Positions 6,891 through 15,371 of a stretch of 53,084 nt of DNA are shown here, one piece after another. Source of the DNA: an uncultured Tessaracoccus sp. (lineage in GTDB: Bacteria; Actinomycetota; Actinomycetes; Propionibacteriales; Propionibacteriaceae). Made by a program: the position numbers and the translations under genes. The notes below the pieces were generated by a model that ran no database searches, was not told where the DNA came from, and was given only the letters and a program-made list of their open reading frames with translations. The stretch is taken from NCBI RefSeq assembly GCF_947286155.1, contig NZ_CAMYPD010000017.1, positions 1 to 53,084 on the forward strand, written 5' to 3'. Position 1 is the stretch's first letter; each line of letters opens with the position of its first letter.

Positions 6891-7820
6891 CTATCCGATA
6901 GCACCGCGCCGCACTGGGGTCGTGTATCCATCGTGACCGGTTGTGCGATGCAGCACCTGGTTCCACACTTCGCTGGTGGCCATCGCCCGGTTCTGGGTGA
7001 AGAACTGTAGCCCGGCTGCCCCACCGTCGATGAGCGTGTGGCACATGTCGACGGCGTGCCCCAGCCCGAGACTGCGCACGTCGTCCGGGTCTGCCTGACG
7101 GAGGCGTTGCACGAACGCGGGCGGCAGCGGTTGGCCCGAGAGGTGCTCGAAGCGCTCAATCTGCGTGATGCGGGTGAGTGGCATCAGCCCGGCGATGATC
7201 GGGATGGTGCCGCCCATCGCACGCGTGCGCTCCACCATCGCGAAGTAGTCGTCGGTGTCGAAGAACAGCTGCGTGATGGCGTACTCCGCGCCGGCTTCCT
7301 CCTTCTCCAGGAGGATCTGCGCGTCGAGTTCGGCGTCATTGGTCTCCGGGTGAGGGCTGACGAACGCCGCCACACCGACGCAGAAGTCGCCCTCGCTTTT
7401 GATGAATCGCACGAGCTCCGTGGCGTTGCGCAGCCCGTCGGGGTGGGCCTTCCACTGCCCTCCCCCGGGCATGTCGCCGCGAATGGCGAGGATGTCGTGC
7501 ACGCCGGCTTCGCGATACAGCTGCAGCGTGTGAGCCACCTCGGCCTTCGATTGATCGACGCAGGTGAGGTGCCCGACCGTCAGCGGATTGCCAATCTTCG
7601 CGATCTCCTGGGCGGCGAGCATAGAGCGATCCCTGCGCGACCCGTCGGCCCCGTACGTGACGGACACGAAGTCCGGCCCCAGCGGCGCAAGCCGCTCGAC
7701 GGTCTTCAACAGCGCGGGAATCTCGGCGTCGTCGCGAGGGGGGAAAAACTCGAAGGAGCGCAGCGGGCGGGTTCGGTGAGCGAGCAGGTCCGCAACGGTA
7801 TTCGCAGAGCGTTCGGGCAT
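6891..7820 (-). CDS. metF: Methylenetetrahydrofolate reductase
   Basis: A 309-residue TIM-barrel flavoprotein that reduces 5,10-methylene-THF to 5-methyl-THF for methionine synthesis. F-E-F-F-P-P near the N-terminus, V-S-V-T-Y-G-A-D-G, the G-H-L-T-C strand and L-A-I-R-G-D-M-P are all in order. The ATG at 7820 is chosen over TTG at 7838 because TAAGCT lies seven bases upstream, giving a leaderless start. It is divergent from idsA with only 48 bases between the two starts; the same pair occurs in mycobacteria (Rv2172c/idsA2). Confidence 0.93.
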   Translation of the reverse strand: MPERSANTVADLLAHRTRPLRSFEFFPPRDDAEIPALLKTVERLAPLGPDFVSVTYGADGSRRDRSMLAAQEIAKIGNPLTVGHLTCVDQSKAEVAHTLQLYREAGVHDILAIRGDMPGGGQWKAHPDGLRNATELVRFIKSEGDFCVGVAAFVSPHPETNDAELDAQILLEKEEAGAEYAITQLFFDTDDYFAMVERTRAMGGTIPIIAGLMPLTRITQIERFEHLSGQPLPPAFVQRLRQADPDDVRSLGLGHAVDMCHTLIDGGAAGLQFFTQNRAMATSEVWNQVLHRTTGHDGYTTPVRRGAIG

Positions 7821-7868
7821 GGGGGAAAGCTTAGGCAAGCCATACTGTGTTCCGACTAGACTTGGTCC
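7821..7868. promoter_or_regulatory. Back-to-back leaderless promoters of metF and idsA
   Basis: TAAGCT on the minus strand (7828-7833) is seven bases from the metF ATG. TAGACT on the plus strand (7857-7862) is six bases from the idsA ATG. There is no room for a ribosome-binding leader on either side. Confidence 0.6.
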
Positions 7869-8951
7869 ATGCTTCGAGACTTGGCGCCCGAGAATCCATT
7901 GAATGACGCGTTCCTGGCACGCGTCGACCAGGACATCACTCGATTCCTCGACGAGCAGGCGCCGCTCGTCGCAGAAGTTGGCACCTCCGAGCTCCTCGCC
8001 AACGCACGCGACTACTCGACAGGCGGCAAACGCCTACGTCCCGCATTTTGCGTGTGGGGGTACCTGGCAGCTGGCGGCGACGAACACCATCTCGACGAGG
8101 TGTTCCGCGTCGCGGCATCACTCGACCTCCTCCACGCCTCTGCGCTCGCCCACGACGACATCATCGACGACGCCGACACCCGTCGCGGCAAACCCGCCGC
8201 CCACAAGCAGTTCGCGCTCTTGCATGAGCGCCGAGGCGGCCGTGGCAACGCGCATGATTTCGGCCAGGCGGCCGCGATCTTGCTCGGCGACATGCTGCTG
8301 ATGTGGAGCGCGCAACTCTTCGACGAGTCTGCCGCCCCCAACCTGGAAGCCGCGCGCACCGAACTCTCACGGATGCGCGCCGAGGTGACCGCCGGCCAGT
8401 TCCTGGACATCTCCGCAGCCTACGGGGTGGCCGACGATGACGACGCGCTCGCCGTCGCGTCGAAGGTGCTCGAATACAAGTCGGCGAGCTATTCAATGCG
8501 CCGCCCCGCGCTCATCGGTGCGCGGCTCGGCGGTGCGAGCGATGCGCAGTACGACGCCCTCGCCAGCTTCGGCTCGCACATCGGTCACGCCTTCCAGCTG
8601 CGCGACGACGTGCTGGGCGTGTGGGGCGACGAGACGCTCACCGGCAAACCAACCGGCGGCGACCTGCGCGAGGGCAAGGCGACGGTGCTCGTGCTCACCG
8701 CGATGCGCCGCGCCGACGAGCAGCAGGCGGCCACGCTGACGTCGGTGTTGGGCGCGAAGGACTGCAGCGATGACGACGTCGAGCTCGCCGCGAGCGTGAT
8801 CGAGGCGACGGGGGCGCGGGCACACGTCGAATCGCTCATCGACGAGCACCTCGAACAGGGTTTGGCTGCGCTCGCTGCCACGGACTTTCAGGAGGTGGGC
8901 CGCGAGGGTCTCACCCAGCTGGCACAGCTGAGCACGCGCCGTGCTTACTGA
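7869..8951 (+). CDS. idsA: Trans-isoprenyl diphosphate synthase (geranylgeranyl type)
   Basis: A 360-residue all-helical prenyl synthase. It condenses isopentenyl diphosphate with allylic diphosphates for menaquinone or carotenoid side chains. The first aspartate-rich motif H-D-D-I-I-D-D is near residue 97 and the second, R-D-D-V-L-G-V-W-G-D-E, near 244. G-G-K-R-L-R-P is near the N-terminus. Chain length cannot be fixed by eye. It is leaderless from ATG 7869, and its last 11 bases overlap the downstream ATPase start. Confidence 0.92.
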   Translation: MLRDLAPENPLNDAFLARVDQDITRFLDEQAPLVAEVGTSELLANARDYSTGGKRLRPAFCVWGYLAAGGDEHHLDEVFRVAASLDLLHASALAHDDIIDDADTRRGKPAAHKQFALLHERRGGRGNAHDFGQAAAILLGDMLLMWSAQLFDESAAPNLEAARTELSRMRAEVTAGQFLDISAAYGVADDDDALAVASKVLEYKSASYSMRRPALIGARLGGASDAQYDALASFGSHIGHAFQLRDDVLGVWGDETLTGKPTGGDLREGKATVLVLTAMRRADEQQAATLTSVLGAKDCSDDDVELAASVIEATGARAHVESLIDEHLEQGLAALAATDFQEVGREGLTQLAQLSTRRAY

Positions 8952-11304
8952 GGGACTGCGAGGACTGAGCACCCGTGAGGTAGAAGAGCGGGTTGCGAAG
9001 GGGCAGGTCAACACGCTGCCGTCGCGGTCGGGGCGCTCCACCTCCGACATCATCCGCGCCAACGTCCTCACGCGCGTCAACTGCATCCTGTTCATCCTGT
9101 TTTGCTGCGTACTGCTGACGGGCCGCATCGAACAGGGCTTGTTCGCGGGCCTCATCGTCGCGAACTCCATCATCGGCATCGTCCAGGAGCTTCGCGCCAA
9201 GCGCACGCTCGACAAGCTGGCGGTCGTGGGCGAGGCCAAGCCCACGGTGATCCGCGACGGGGCCCGTCGCGAAATCGTGCGAGATGAGGTGGTGTTGGAC
9301 GACGTCATCAGCATGTCGCCCGGCGACCAGATCGTCGTCGACGGTGAGGTCGTGGCCGCCAGCTACCTCGAGGTGGACGAGTCGATGCTCACCGGCGAGG
9401 CCGACCCCATCCCCAAGACGCCCGGCGAAAAGGTGTATTCGGGCTCCTTCGTCGTCTCTGGCAGCGGCGCATATCGGGCGACGCAGATCGGCGCCGACGC
9501 GTACGCAGCCCAGATCACCGCGCAGGCGTCGCGCTTCACGCTGGTGCGGTCCGAGCTTCGGCAGGGCATCGACCAGATTCTGAAATACGTGTCGTGGATG
9601 CTCATCCCCATCGGCGCGCTGTCGATCGTCGTCCAGTTCACCCACCCCGGTGTCGAGTGGCGCGATGCGGTGCTCGCGATGACCGCGTCGCTGGTGCCCA
9701 TGATTCCCGAGGGCCTCGTGTTGCTGACGGCGATGGCCTTCGCGCTGGGTGTGATCCGGCTCGGGAAGCGCAACGTGCTCGTGCAGGAGTTGCCCGCCAT
9801 CGAGGGGCTCGCGCGCGTCGACGTGGTGTGCGCGGACAAGACGGGCACGCTTACCGAGAACGCCATGACGCTGGGCGAGGTCATCCTGCTGGGCGCCCCA
9901 CAAGAAGAGATCGACGAGGTACTCGCGCAGCTCGTCGCCGCCGACGACACACCCAACGCGTCGATGCAGGCCATCGCCGACGCGGTGCCCGCAGCGGCGG
10001 CGCCGTGGCGGCAGACCGCGAGGGCGCCGTTCACGTCGGCAAAGAAATGGTCGGGAGTGAGCTTCGAGGATAAGCACATCGTGCTCGGCGCTCCCGACGT
10101 GCTCGCGACGGGAGCCGTCGCGCAGCAAGCCGAAGAGATCGGGGCCACGGGCCGCCGCGTGCTACTACTTGGGCGTGCCGCTCGCCCCGTGGACGACGAG
10201 GCCGCGCCGGGCGACGTCGAGCCGCTCGCGCTCGTCGTGCTGGACCAACTGGTACGCCCCGACGCCGCCGACACGCTGCGCTACTTCCGCGATGAACGCG
10301 TGCAGCTCAAGGTGATCTCCGGCGACAACGCGAACTCCGTCGGCGCCGTCACGCGCTCGCTGGGCGTCGACCTGGGCGACGTCGTCGACGCCCGCACCCT
10401 CGTCGACGCTGACGACGCCGAGTTCGAAAAGACGGTCGAACGCGGCGGGGTGTTCGGAAGAGTCACGCCGGAGCAGAAGCGCCAGATGGTGCAAGCGCTG
10501 CAACGAGGCGGGCATCAGGTGGCAATGACCGGCGACGGCGTCAACGACGTGCTGGCACTCAAGGACGCTGACCTCGGTATCGCGATGGGATCAGGCGCTT
10601 CCGCCACGCGTGGCGTCGCCCAGCTGGTGCTCCTCGACGACAAGTTCGCCCAGCTCCCCCACGTCGTCGCGGAAGGGCGACGGGTGATCGGCAACATCGA
10701 ACGCGTCGCCAAGCTGTTCCTCACCAAGACGATTTACTCACTCACTCTCGCCCTGGTGTTCGGCCTTCTCACGGTGCCCTACCCGTTCCAGCCGCTGCAC
10801 GTGACCGTCGTGGGCTGGTTCACCATCGGCATTCCCGCATTCTTACTCAGCTTGGCGCCGAACCACGCCCTCGCCAAGCCGGGGTTCGTGCGCCGCACGC
10901 TGTCGCTCGCCATCCCAGCCGGGATTATCGTCGCCTGCAGCACCGTCGTGACGTACCTGCTGGTGCGCGGGCGCGGGCAGGTGGCCGAAGCGCTGCAAAC
11001 TCAGGCGACGACGGCCGCGCTGATCACGATGATCATGGTGGCCACCTGGGTGCTGTCGGTGGTGGCCCGGCCGTATCACTGGTGGCGGGCCGGGCTCGTC
11101 GCGTTCGCCTACGGGTTCTACGGGTTGCTGATCCATCTTCCGTTCAGCCAGCGCATTCTCGAGCTCGACACCTCAAACATGCGAGCCATGCTGCTCGCCT
11201 ATCTCACTGGCGGCATCGGCATGGCCGCCGTCGAGGTGATGTGGCACGTGCGGGCGCGGATACTCGGCGAGGAGTCCCGTATCCTGCCGAGGAAGTCAGC
11301 GTAG
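8941..11304 (+). CDS. ctpE: CtpE-type cation-transporting P-type ATPase
   Basis: A 787-residue P-type ATPase. The actuator loop T-G-E-A-D is near residue 153, the phosphorylated aspartate in D-K-T-G-T-L-T-E-N is D299, and the hinge T-G-D-G-V-N-D is near 531. About eight to ten membrane segments include a hydrophobic C-terminal block. There is no heavy-metal domain or C-P-C motif, which argues against copper or zinc. The N-terminus L-S-T-R-E-V-E-E-R-V and overall layout match mycobacterial CtpE, a calcium importer. The GTG start overlaps the idsA stop by 11 bases, so the two are co-transcribed. Confidence 0.85.
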   Translation: MLTEGLRGLSTREVEERVAKGQVNTLPSRSGRSTSDIIRANVLTRVNCILFILFCCVLLTGRIEQGLFAGLIVANSIIGIVQELRAKRTLDKLAVVGEAKPTVIRDGARREIVRDEVVLDDVISMSPGDQIVVDGEVVAASYLEVDESMLTGEADPIPKTPGEKVYSGSFVVSGSGAYRATQIGADAYAAQITAQASRFTLVRSELRQGIDQILKYVSWMLIPIGALSIVVQFTHPGVEWRDAVLAMTASLVPMIPEGLVLLTAMAFALGVIRLGKRNVLVQELPAIEGLARVDVVCADKTGTLTENAMTLGEVILLGAPQEEIDEVLAQLVAADDTPNASMQAIADAVPAAAAPWRQTARAPFTSAKKWSGVSFEDKHIVLGAPDVLATGAVAQQAEEIGATGRRVLLLGRAARPVDDEAAPGDVEPLALVVLDQLVRPDAADTLRYFRDERVQLKVISGDNANSVGAVTRSLGVDLGDVVDARTLVDADDAEFEKTVERGGVFGRVTPEQKRQMVQALQRGGHQVAMTGDGVNDVLALKDADLGIAMGSGASATRGVAQLVLLDDKFAQLPHVVAEGRRVIGNIERVAKLFLTKTIYSLTLALVFGLLTVPYPFQPLHVTVVGWFTIGIPAFLLSLAPNHALAKPGFVRRTLSLAIPAGIIVACSTVVTYLLVRGRGQVAEALQTQATTAALITMIMVATWVLSVVARPYHWWRAGLVAFAYGFYGLLIHLPFSQRILELDTSNMRAMLLAYLTGGIGMAAVEVMWHVRARILGEESRILPRKSA

Positions 11305-11310
11305 GGCCAG

Positions 11311-11457
11311 TTACGGTCGTTCCTGCAGCCCCAGTTCAGCCGCGACGTCAGCAGCGCTTACCGTTTCCATGTCTCCACGACGAATCGCCTCTGCCTCTTC
11401 ACGCAGAGCTTCCGCGTAGTCCATCTGGTCTTTCACCGGAACCACGCTTGTAGACAT
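11311..11457 (-). CDS. Small antitoxin-like protein, orphan
   Basis: A 48-residue acidic helical protein with the core Y-A-E-A-L-R-E-E-A-E-A-I-R-R-G-D and a C-terminal A-A-D-V-A-A-E-L-G-L. This looks like the small helical antitoxins or antitoxin-like regulators common in actinobacteria. No toxin gene adjoins it. ATG 11457 is preceded six bases upstream by TATGGT (11464-11469), a leaderless arrangement that supports a real gene. Function is unknown. Confidence 0.55.
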   Translation of the reverse strand: MSTSVVPVKDQMDYAEALREEAEAIRRGDMETVSAADVAAELGLQERP

Positions 11458-11528
11458 GTAAACACCATACGTCACCGGTGAAGGAAGCGGTACACACTGC
11501 CGAGAACCGCTCTCCCCCATGAGCACAA

Positions 11529-11576
11529 CTCACAGCGCAGGGCACACCTCACATCAGATGCGCCCTGCGCCGTGAG
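11529..11576. terminator. Hairpin between the small gene and ppdK
   Basis: The 15-base arms 11529-11543 and 11562-11576 pair with a single mismatch around an 18-base loop. The hairpin begins just past the ppdK stop on the minus strand and would end the ppdK transcript. Confidence 0.65.
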
Positions 11577-11588
11577 CGACGTCGATCC

Positions 11589-14231
11589 TTACCGCTGGTC
11601 GAGCACCGCCTTGGCGGCGGCGAAACGAGCGATCGGCACGCGGAATGGCGAGCAGGAGACGTAGTCGAGCCCAACTCGGTTGAAGAACTCAATCGACGCG
11701 GGGTCGCCGCCGTGCTCGCCGCACACGCCCGTCTTGAGCTTCGGCTTGGTGCTGCGCCCCTTCTCCACACCAATCTCGACGAGCTGGCCGACGCCGTCGA
11801 TATCGATGCTCTCGAACGGGTTCTGCTCGAGCACGTGGTCGATCACGTACTGGGCGAGGAACCCGTTCTCGGCATCATCACGGGAGATGCCGATGCCGGT
11901 CTGCGTGAGGTCGTTGGTGCCGAAGCTAAAGAAGTCGGCTTCCTCGGCGATCTCGTCGGCAGTCAGCGCCGCCCTCGGCAGCTCGATCATGGTGCCGATC
12001 TTCACCTCGATACCGGAATCCCCGATTTCCTCGGCGACGGCGCGCTCGACGATCTCGCGCTGGAACTTCAGCTCCTGCCGCAGCGCGACGAGCGGGATCA
12101 TGATCTCCACCCCGACGGTGTCGCCCTCTCGTTCCTTCACCGCAATCGCGGCGCGGATGATGGCTCTCGCCTGCATATCCGGGATCTCCGGGTACAGCAT
12201 CGCGAGGCGGCACCCTCGGGTGCCGAGCATCGGGTTCTGTTCGTGAAGGCGCTTCACCTGCGCGAGCGTCTGCCGCGCCTGATCCAGGGCATCTTCGTCC
12301 TCACCGGTGAGTTCGAGGCGCTGCACCAGCAGCGACTGCTCGACGAGGTTGGGCAGGAATTCGTGCAGCGGCGGGTCGAGCAACCGCACCGTGACGGGCA
12401 GGCCCTTCATCGCGGTGAAAATACCCTCGAAATCTTGCTGCTGCATCGGCAGGATCTCCGCCAGCGCGTCGGCCCGCGCTTCCGGGGTCTCCGCGAGGAT
12501 CATGCGCCGCACCGCAGGCAGCCGGTCGCTTGCCATGAACATGTGCTCCGTGCGGCACAGGCCAATGCCCTCCGCACCCAGCTCCCTCGCCTTCGTGGCG
12601 TCCTCGAAGTTATCTGCATTGGCGCGCACACCGAGGCGACGGATCTCGTCGGCCCAAGCGACGACGTTCTGGAAGTCTTCGTTGATCTGCGGCGGCACCA
12701 AGTCGATGGCTTCTCCATAGATATTGCCGGTCGACCCGTCGATGGTGATGACGTCGCCCTCGGAGAAGACGTGCTCACCGATGGTGAGCTTCTTCCCGGC
12801 CGCGTCGATCTTGATGCCCGATGCACCGGCCACACAAGGCTTGCCCATGCCGCGAGCCACCACGGCCGCGTGCGAGGTCATGCCGCCATGAGCCGTGAGT
12901 ACGCCCTGCGCCACGATCACGCCGTGGATGTCGTCGGGTGTGGTCTCGTAGCGCACCAACACGACGGGTTCACCGCGCTCGCCACGCTCGGCCGCGACAT
13001 CTGCGTCGAAGACGACCTCACCGACGCCGGCGCCCGGAGACGCAGGGAGCCCCTTGGCGACGGGCTGCTTGCCGTGCTCCGGATCGATACCCGGGTGCAG
13101 AAGCTGATCGAGCTGTCGCGGCTCGATGCGCTGCAATGCCTCTTCCTTGGTGATGAGGCCTTCGGCGACGAGGTCCGAGGCCACCTTGAGCGCAGCGGCG
13201 GCCGTGCGCTTCCCATTGCGGGTCTGCAGCATAAACAGCTTGCCGTCTTCGACGGTGAACTCGATGTCCTGCATGTCACGGTAGTGCTGTTCGAGCTTGT
13301 GCATCGTCTGGACGAGCTGCTCATAGGCGTCGGGCAGCACGTCCTTCATCTCCGCAAGCGGGCGGGGCGTGCGGATGCCGGCGACGACGTCCTCACCCTG
13401 CGCATTCACGAGGAATTCGCCATACAACGCCTTCTCACCCGTCGATGGGTTCCTGGTGAAGCACACGCCCGTGGCGGAGGTGTCGCCGCGGTTACCAAAC
13501 ACCATCTGCTGCACGTTGACCGCCGTGCCGAGCTCGGCGGAGATACCGTTCGCGCGACGGTACACGTCGGCCCTGGGGTTGAGCCACGACTTAAACACGG
13601 CGTTGACCGCGCGGTGGAGCTGCTCGCGGGGGTCACTCGCCCACTCTCCGCCCAGATGCTCGACGGAGATCTCCTTGAACGTGCGCACCAAGCCCTTGAG
13701 ATCGTCGGCGGTCAGATCCGTGTCTTGTGACACGCCACGCTGCATCTTGAGCTGCGTCAGTGCGTCCTCGTAGGCGTGCGCGGGCACACCCTCGACGACC
13801 TCGCCGTACATCTGGATGAAGCGCCGGTAGCAGTCCCAAGCGAACCGCTCGTTTCCAGCTTCAGCAGCGATAGCGTCGACGGACTCGTCGGAGATACCGA
13901 GGTTCAAGATGGTGTCCATCATGCCGGGCATCGAGAACACCGCACCGGAGCGGACCGACACGAGCAACGGTTTCTCGCCAGACCCGAGTTTGCGGCCGGT
14001 GCGCTCTTCGAGCCGCTCGAGCGCTGCGTCGATGTCTCCGGCGAGGCGCTCCGGCCACTCACCGCCGCGTTTCATCGTCTCCACGCACGCGGTGGTGCTG
14101 ACGGTGAACAGATCTGGGACGGTGATCCCGATGCGGTTCATCTCCGCGACGTTGGCCCCTTTGCCGCCCAGCAGCGACTTCATCTCGGCATTGCCGTCCG
14201 CAAGATCGTAGATGTAGCGATCGTCACTCAT
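11589..14231 (-). CDS. ppdK: Pyruvate phosphate dikinase
   Basis: An 880-residue enzyme interconverting pyruvate + ATP + Pi and PEP + AMP + PPi. The N-terminal nucleotide-binding domain starts G-G-K-G-A-N-V-A-E-M-N. The swivelling domain carries the phosphohistidine in G-G-M-T-S-H-A-A near residue 455. The TIM barrel ends with the catalytic cysteine in G-V-C-G-E-H-G-G near 835. Length is as usual for the family. AAAGGAG precedes the ATG. With ppsR upstream and hppA beyond, it belongs to a pyrophosphate-based energy module. Confidence 0.96.
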   Translation of the reverse strand: MSDDRYIYDLADGNAEMKSLLGGKGANVAEMNRIGITVPDLFTVSTTACVETMKRGGEWPERLAGDIDAALERLEERTGRKLGSGEKPLLVSVRSGAVFSMPGMMDTILNLGISDESVDAIAAEAGNERFAWDCYRRFIQMYGEVVEGVPAHAYEDALTQLKMQRGVSQDTDLTADDLKGLVRTFKEISVEHLGGEWASDPREQLHRAVNAVFKSWLNPRADVYRRANGISAELGTAVNVQQMVFGNRGDTSATGVCFTRNPSTGEKALYGEFLVNAQGEDVVAGIRTPRPLAEMKDVLPDAYEQLVQTMHKLEQHYRDMQDIEFTVEDGKLFMLQTRNGKRTAAAALKVASDLVAEGLITKEEALQRIEPRQLDQLLHPGIDPEHGKQPVAKGLPASPGAGVGEVVFDADVAAERGERGEPVVLVRYETTPDDIHGVIVAQGVLTAHGGMTSHAAVVARGMGKPCVAGASGIKIDAAGKKLTIGEHVFSEGDVITIDGSTGNIYGEAIDLVPPQINEDFQNVVAWADEIRRLGVRANADNFEDATKARELGAEGIGLCRTEHMFMASDRLPAVRRMILAETPEARADALAEILPMQQQDFEGIFTAMKGLPVTVRLLDPPLHEFLPNLVEQSLLVQRLELTGEDEDALDQARQTLAQVKRLHEQNPMLGTRGCRLAMLYPEIPDMQARAIIRAAIAVKEREGDTVGVEIMIPLVALRQELKFQREIVERAVAEEIGDSGIEVKIGTMIELPRAALTADEIAEEADFFSFGTNDLTQTGIGISRDDAENGFLAQYVIDHVLEQNPFESIDIDGVGQLVEIGVEKGRSTKPKLKTGVCGEHGGDPASIEFFNRVGLDYVSCSPFRVPIARFAAAKAVLDQR

Positions 14232-14343
14232 TGGTCAAGACTCCTTTGACTCGCCCTGAAGTTTCTTTGCTCCGTTCGGCTCCAGCGTACTCAGTGCATT
14301 GTCTGTGCGTGCACTCGGGCTTGTATTTCTGCGCTGGAAGAGC

Positions 14344-15228
14344 TCACGCGTCAGCGCCATGCGCCCCGCAGCGCACACCTGGTGGCTGGCGGAGTACGCC
14401 GCCAAGGCGTCGGGCGCGTGAGGAGACGAGGTCGACGATGCGGCTCGCGTTTTCTTCCAACGCAACGCCGGTGGTGTTGAGCACCGGGCAGCCGAGGTCG
14501 CGCATCGTTTGCGCCACCTCGTCGAGTTCGTCGTAGATGTGCGCCAGATCGGCGTAGCCGTCTCGATTGCCGAAGCCGCCCATGCTGCGGACCCGCTGAT
14601 TGCGGATGATTTGGAGCCGGTCGGCGTCCATCGTGAGGCCGATGATGCGCCATCGGTCGACGCTAAACAGCTCGGACGGTGGCGCAATGCCTGGCACCAG
14701 GGGTACGTTGGCGGCTTTGTACCCGAGGTAGCCGAGGTAGATGGACAGCGGTGTTTTGCCCGCTCGGGATGGGCCGATGAGCACGATGTCGGCTTCGCGG
14801 AGCTGCTCGGGAACCGACCCGTCGTCGTTGCGGACGGCAAAATCCATGGCGCTCACGCGGGTGAAGTAGTCCGCTTCGACCCCGACGGGGCGCCGCATCA
14901 CCTCTTCGGCGCGCTCGCCGCTGGCTCGCTCGATGGCGGCGATCGAGTCGGTCATCAGATCCGCGTGCGGCAGGTCGTAGTCGTTGCAGAAGCGCTCGAC
15001 GAGGTCGGCCATCGAGGGTTTGACGAGTGTGAACAAGACGACGATGGGCCGTTCGAGCGGCAGCTCCGCGAGCGCCGTCTCCACGTGCTCCTTCTTGCTG
15101 ACTCGGCGGTGGCGCACGATGTCGATGTGTTGATCGGGAAACTGCGCCAGTGCGGCACGGGCGATGCGCGCGCCCGTCTCCCCCGTGGAATCAGCGATGA
15201 TATGAACTTCGAGCGGCTCCGTCGACAT
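14344..15228 (-). CDS. ppsR: PPDK regulatory protein (bifunctional kinase/phosphorylase, DUF299)
   Basis: A 294-residue protein that turns PPDK off by ADP-dependent threonine phosphorylation and on again by Pi-dependent phosphorolysis. I-I-A-D-S-T-G-E-T-G near the N-terminus and the P-loop G-P-S-R-A-G-K-T near residue 152 are diagnostic. It sits 112 bases upstream of ppdK on the same strand. ATG 15228 has TAGTGT (15235-15240) six bases upstream, so it is likely leaderless. Its target could also be PEP synthase, but the neighbouring ppdK makes PPDK the natural substrate. Confidence 0.93.
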   Translation of the reverse strand: MSTEPLEVHIIADSTGETGARIARAALAQFPDQHIDIVRHRRVSKKEHVETALAELPLERPIVVLFTLVKPSMADLVERFCNDYDLPHADLMTDSIAAIERASGERAEEVMRRPVGVEADYFTRVSAMDFAVRNDDGSVPEQLREADIVLIGPSRAGKTPLSIYLGYLGYKAANVPLVPGIAPPSELFSVDRWRIIGLTMDADRLQIIRNQRVRSMGGFGNRDGYADLAHIYDELDEVAQTMRDLGCPVLNTTGVALEENASRIVDLVSSRARRLGGVLRQPPGVRCGAHGADA

Positions 15229-15234
15229 GCACCC

Positions 15235-15338
15235 ACACTATCGGGACCACGATGCACCGACGCGTTCGACTATCTCTAAGGGCCGAACACACCTCTCAAC
15301 TACCGGGTGTAGTATCAAGCAAGGGCAGACTATCTGCC
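15235..15338. promoter_or_regulatory. ppsR/hppA divergent promoter region
   Basis: TAGTGT (minus, 15235-15240) serves ppsR. An extended TG-n-TAGTAT-like -10 (15307-15315) faces hppA. A perfect 6-bp hairpin with a 3-base loop (15324-15338) then falls in the hppA leader, just ahead of its AAGGAAG ribosome site (15351-15357). Confidence 0.5.
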
Positions 15339-15371
15339 ACGACCTCATTCAAGGAAGAAGTGGTCACCACC

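Noticed and set aside
11712..13730. 672-codon plus-strand frame
   Set aside because: It is antisense to ppdK, whose full catalytic sequence is clear on the other strand.
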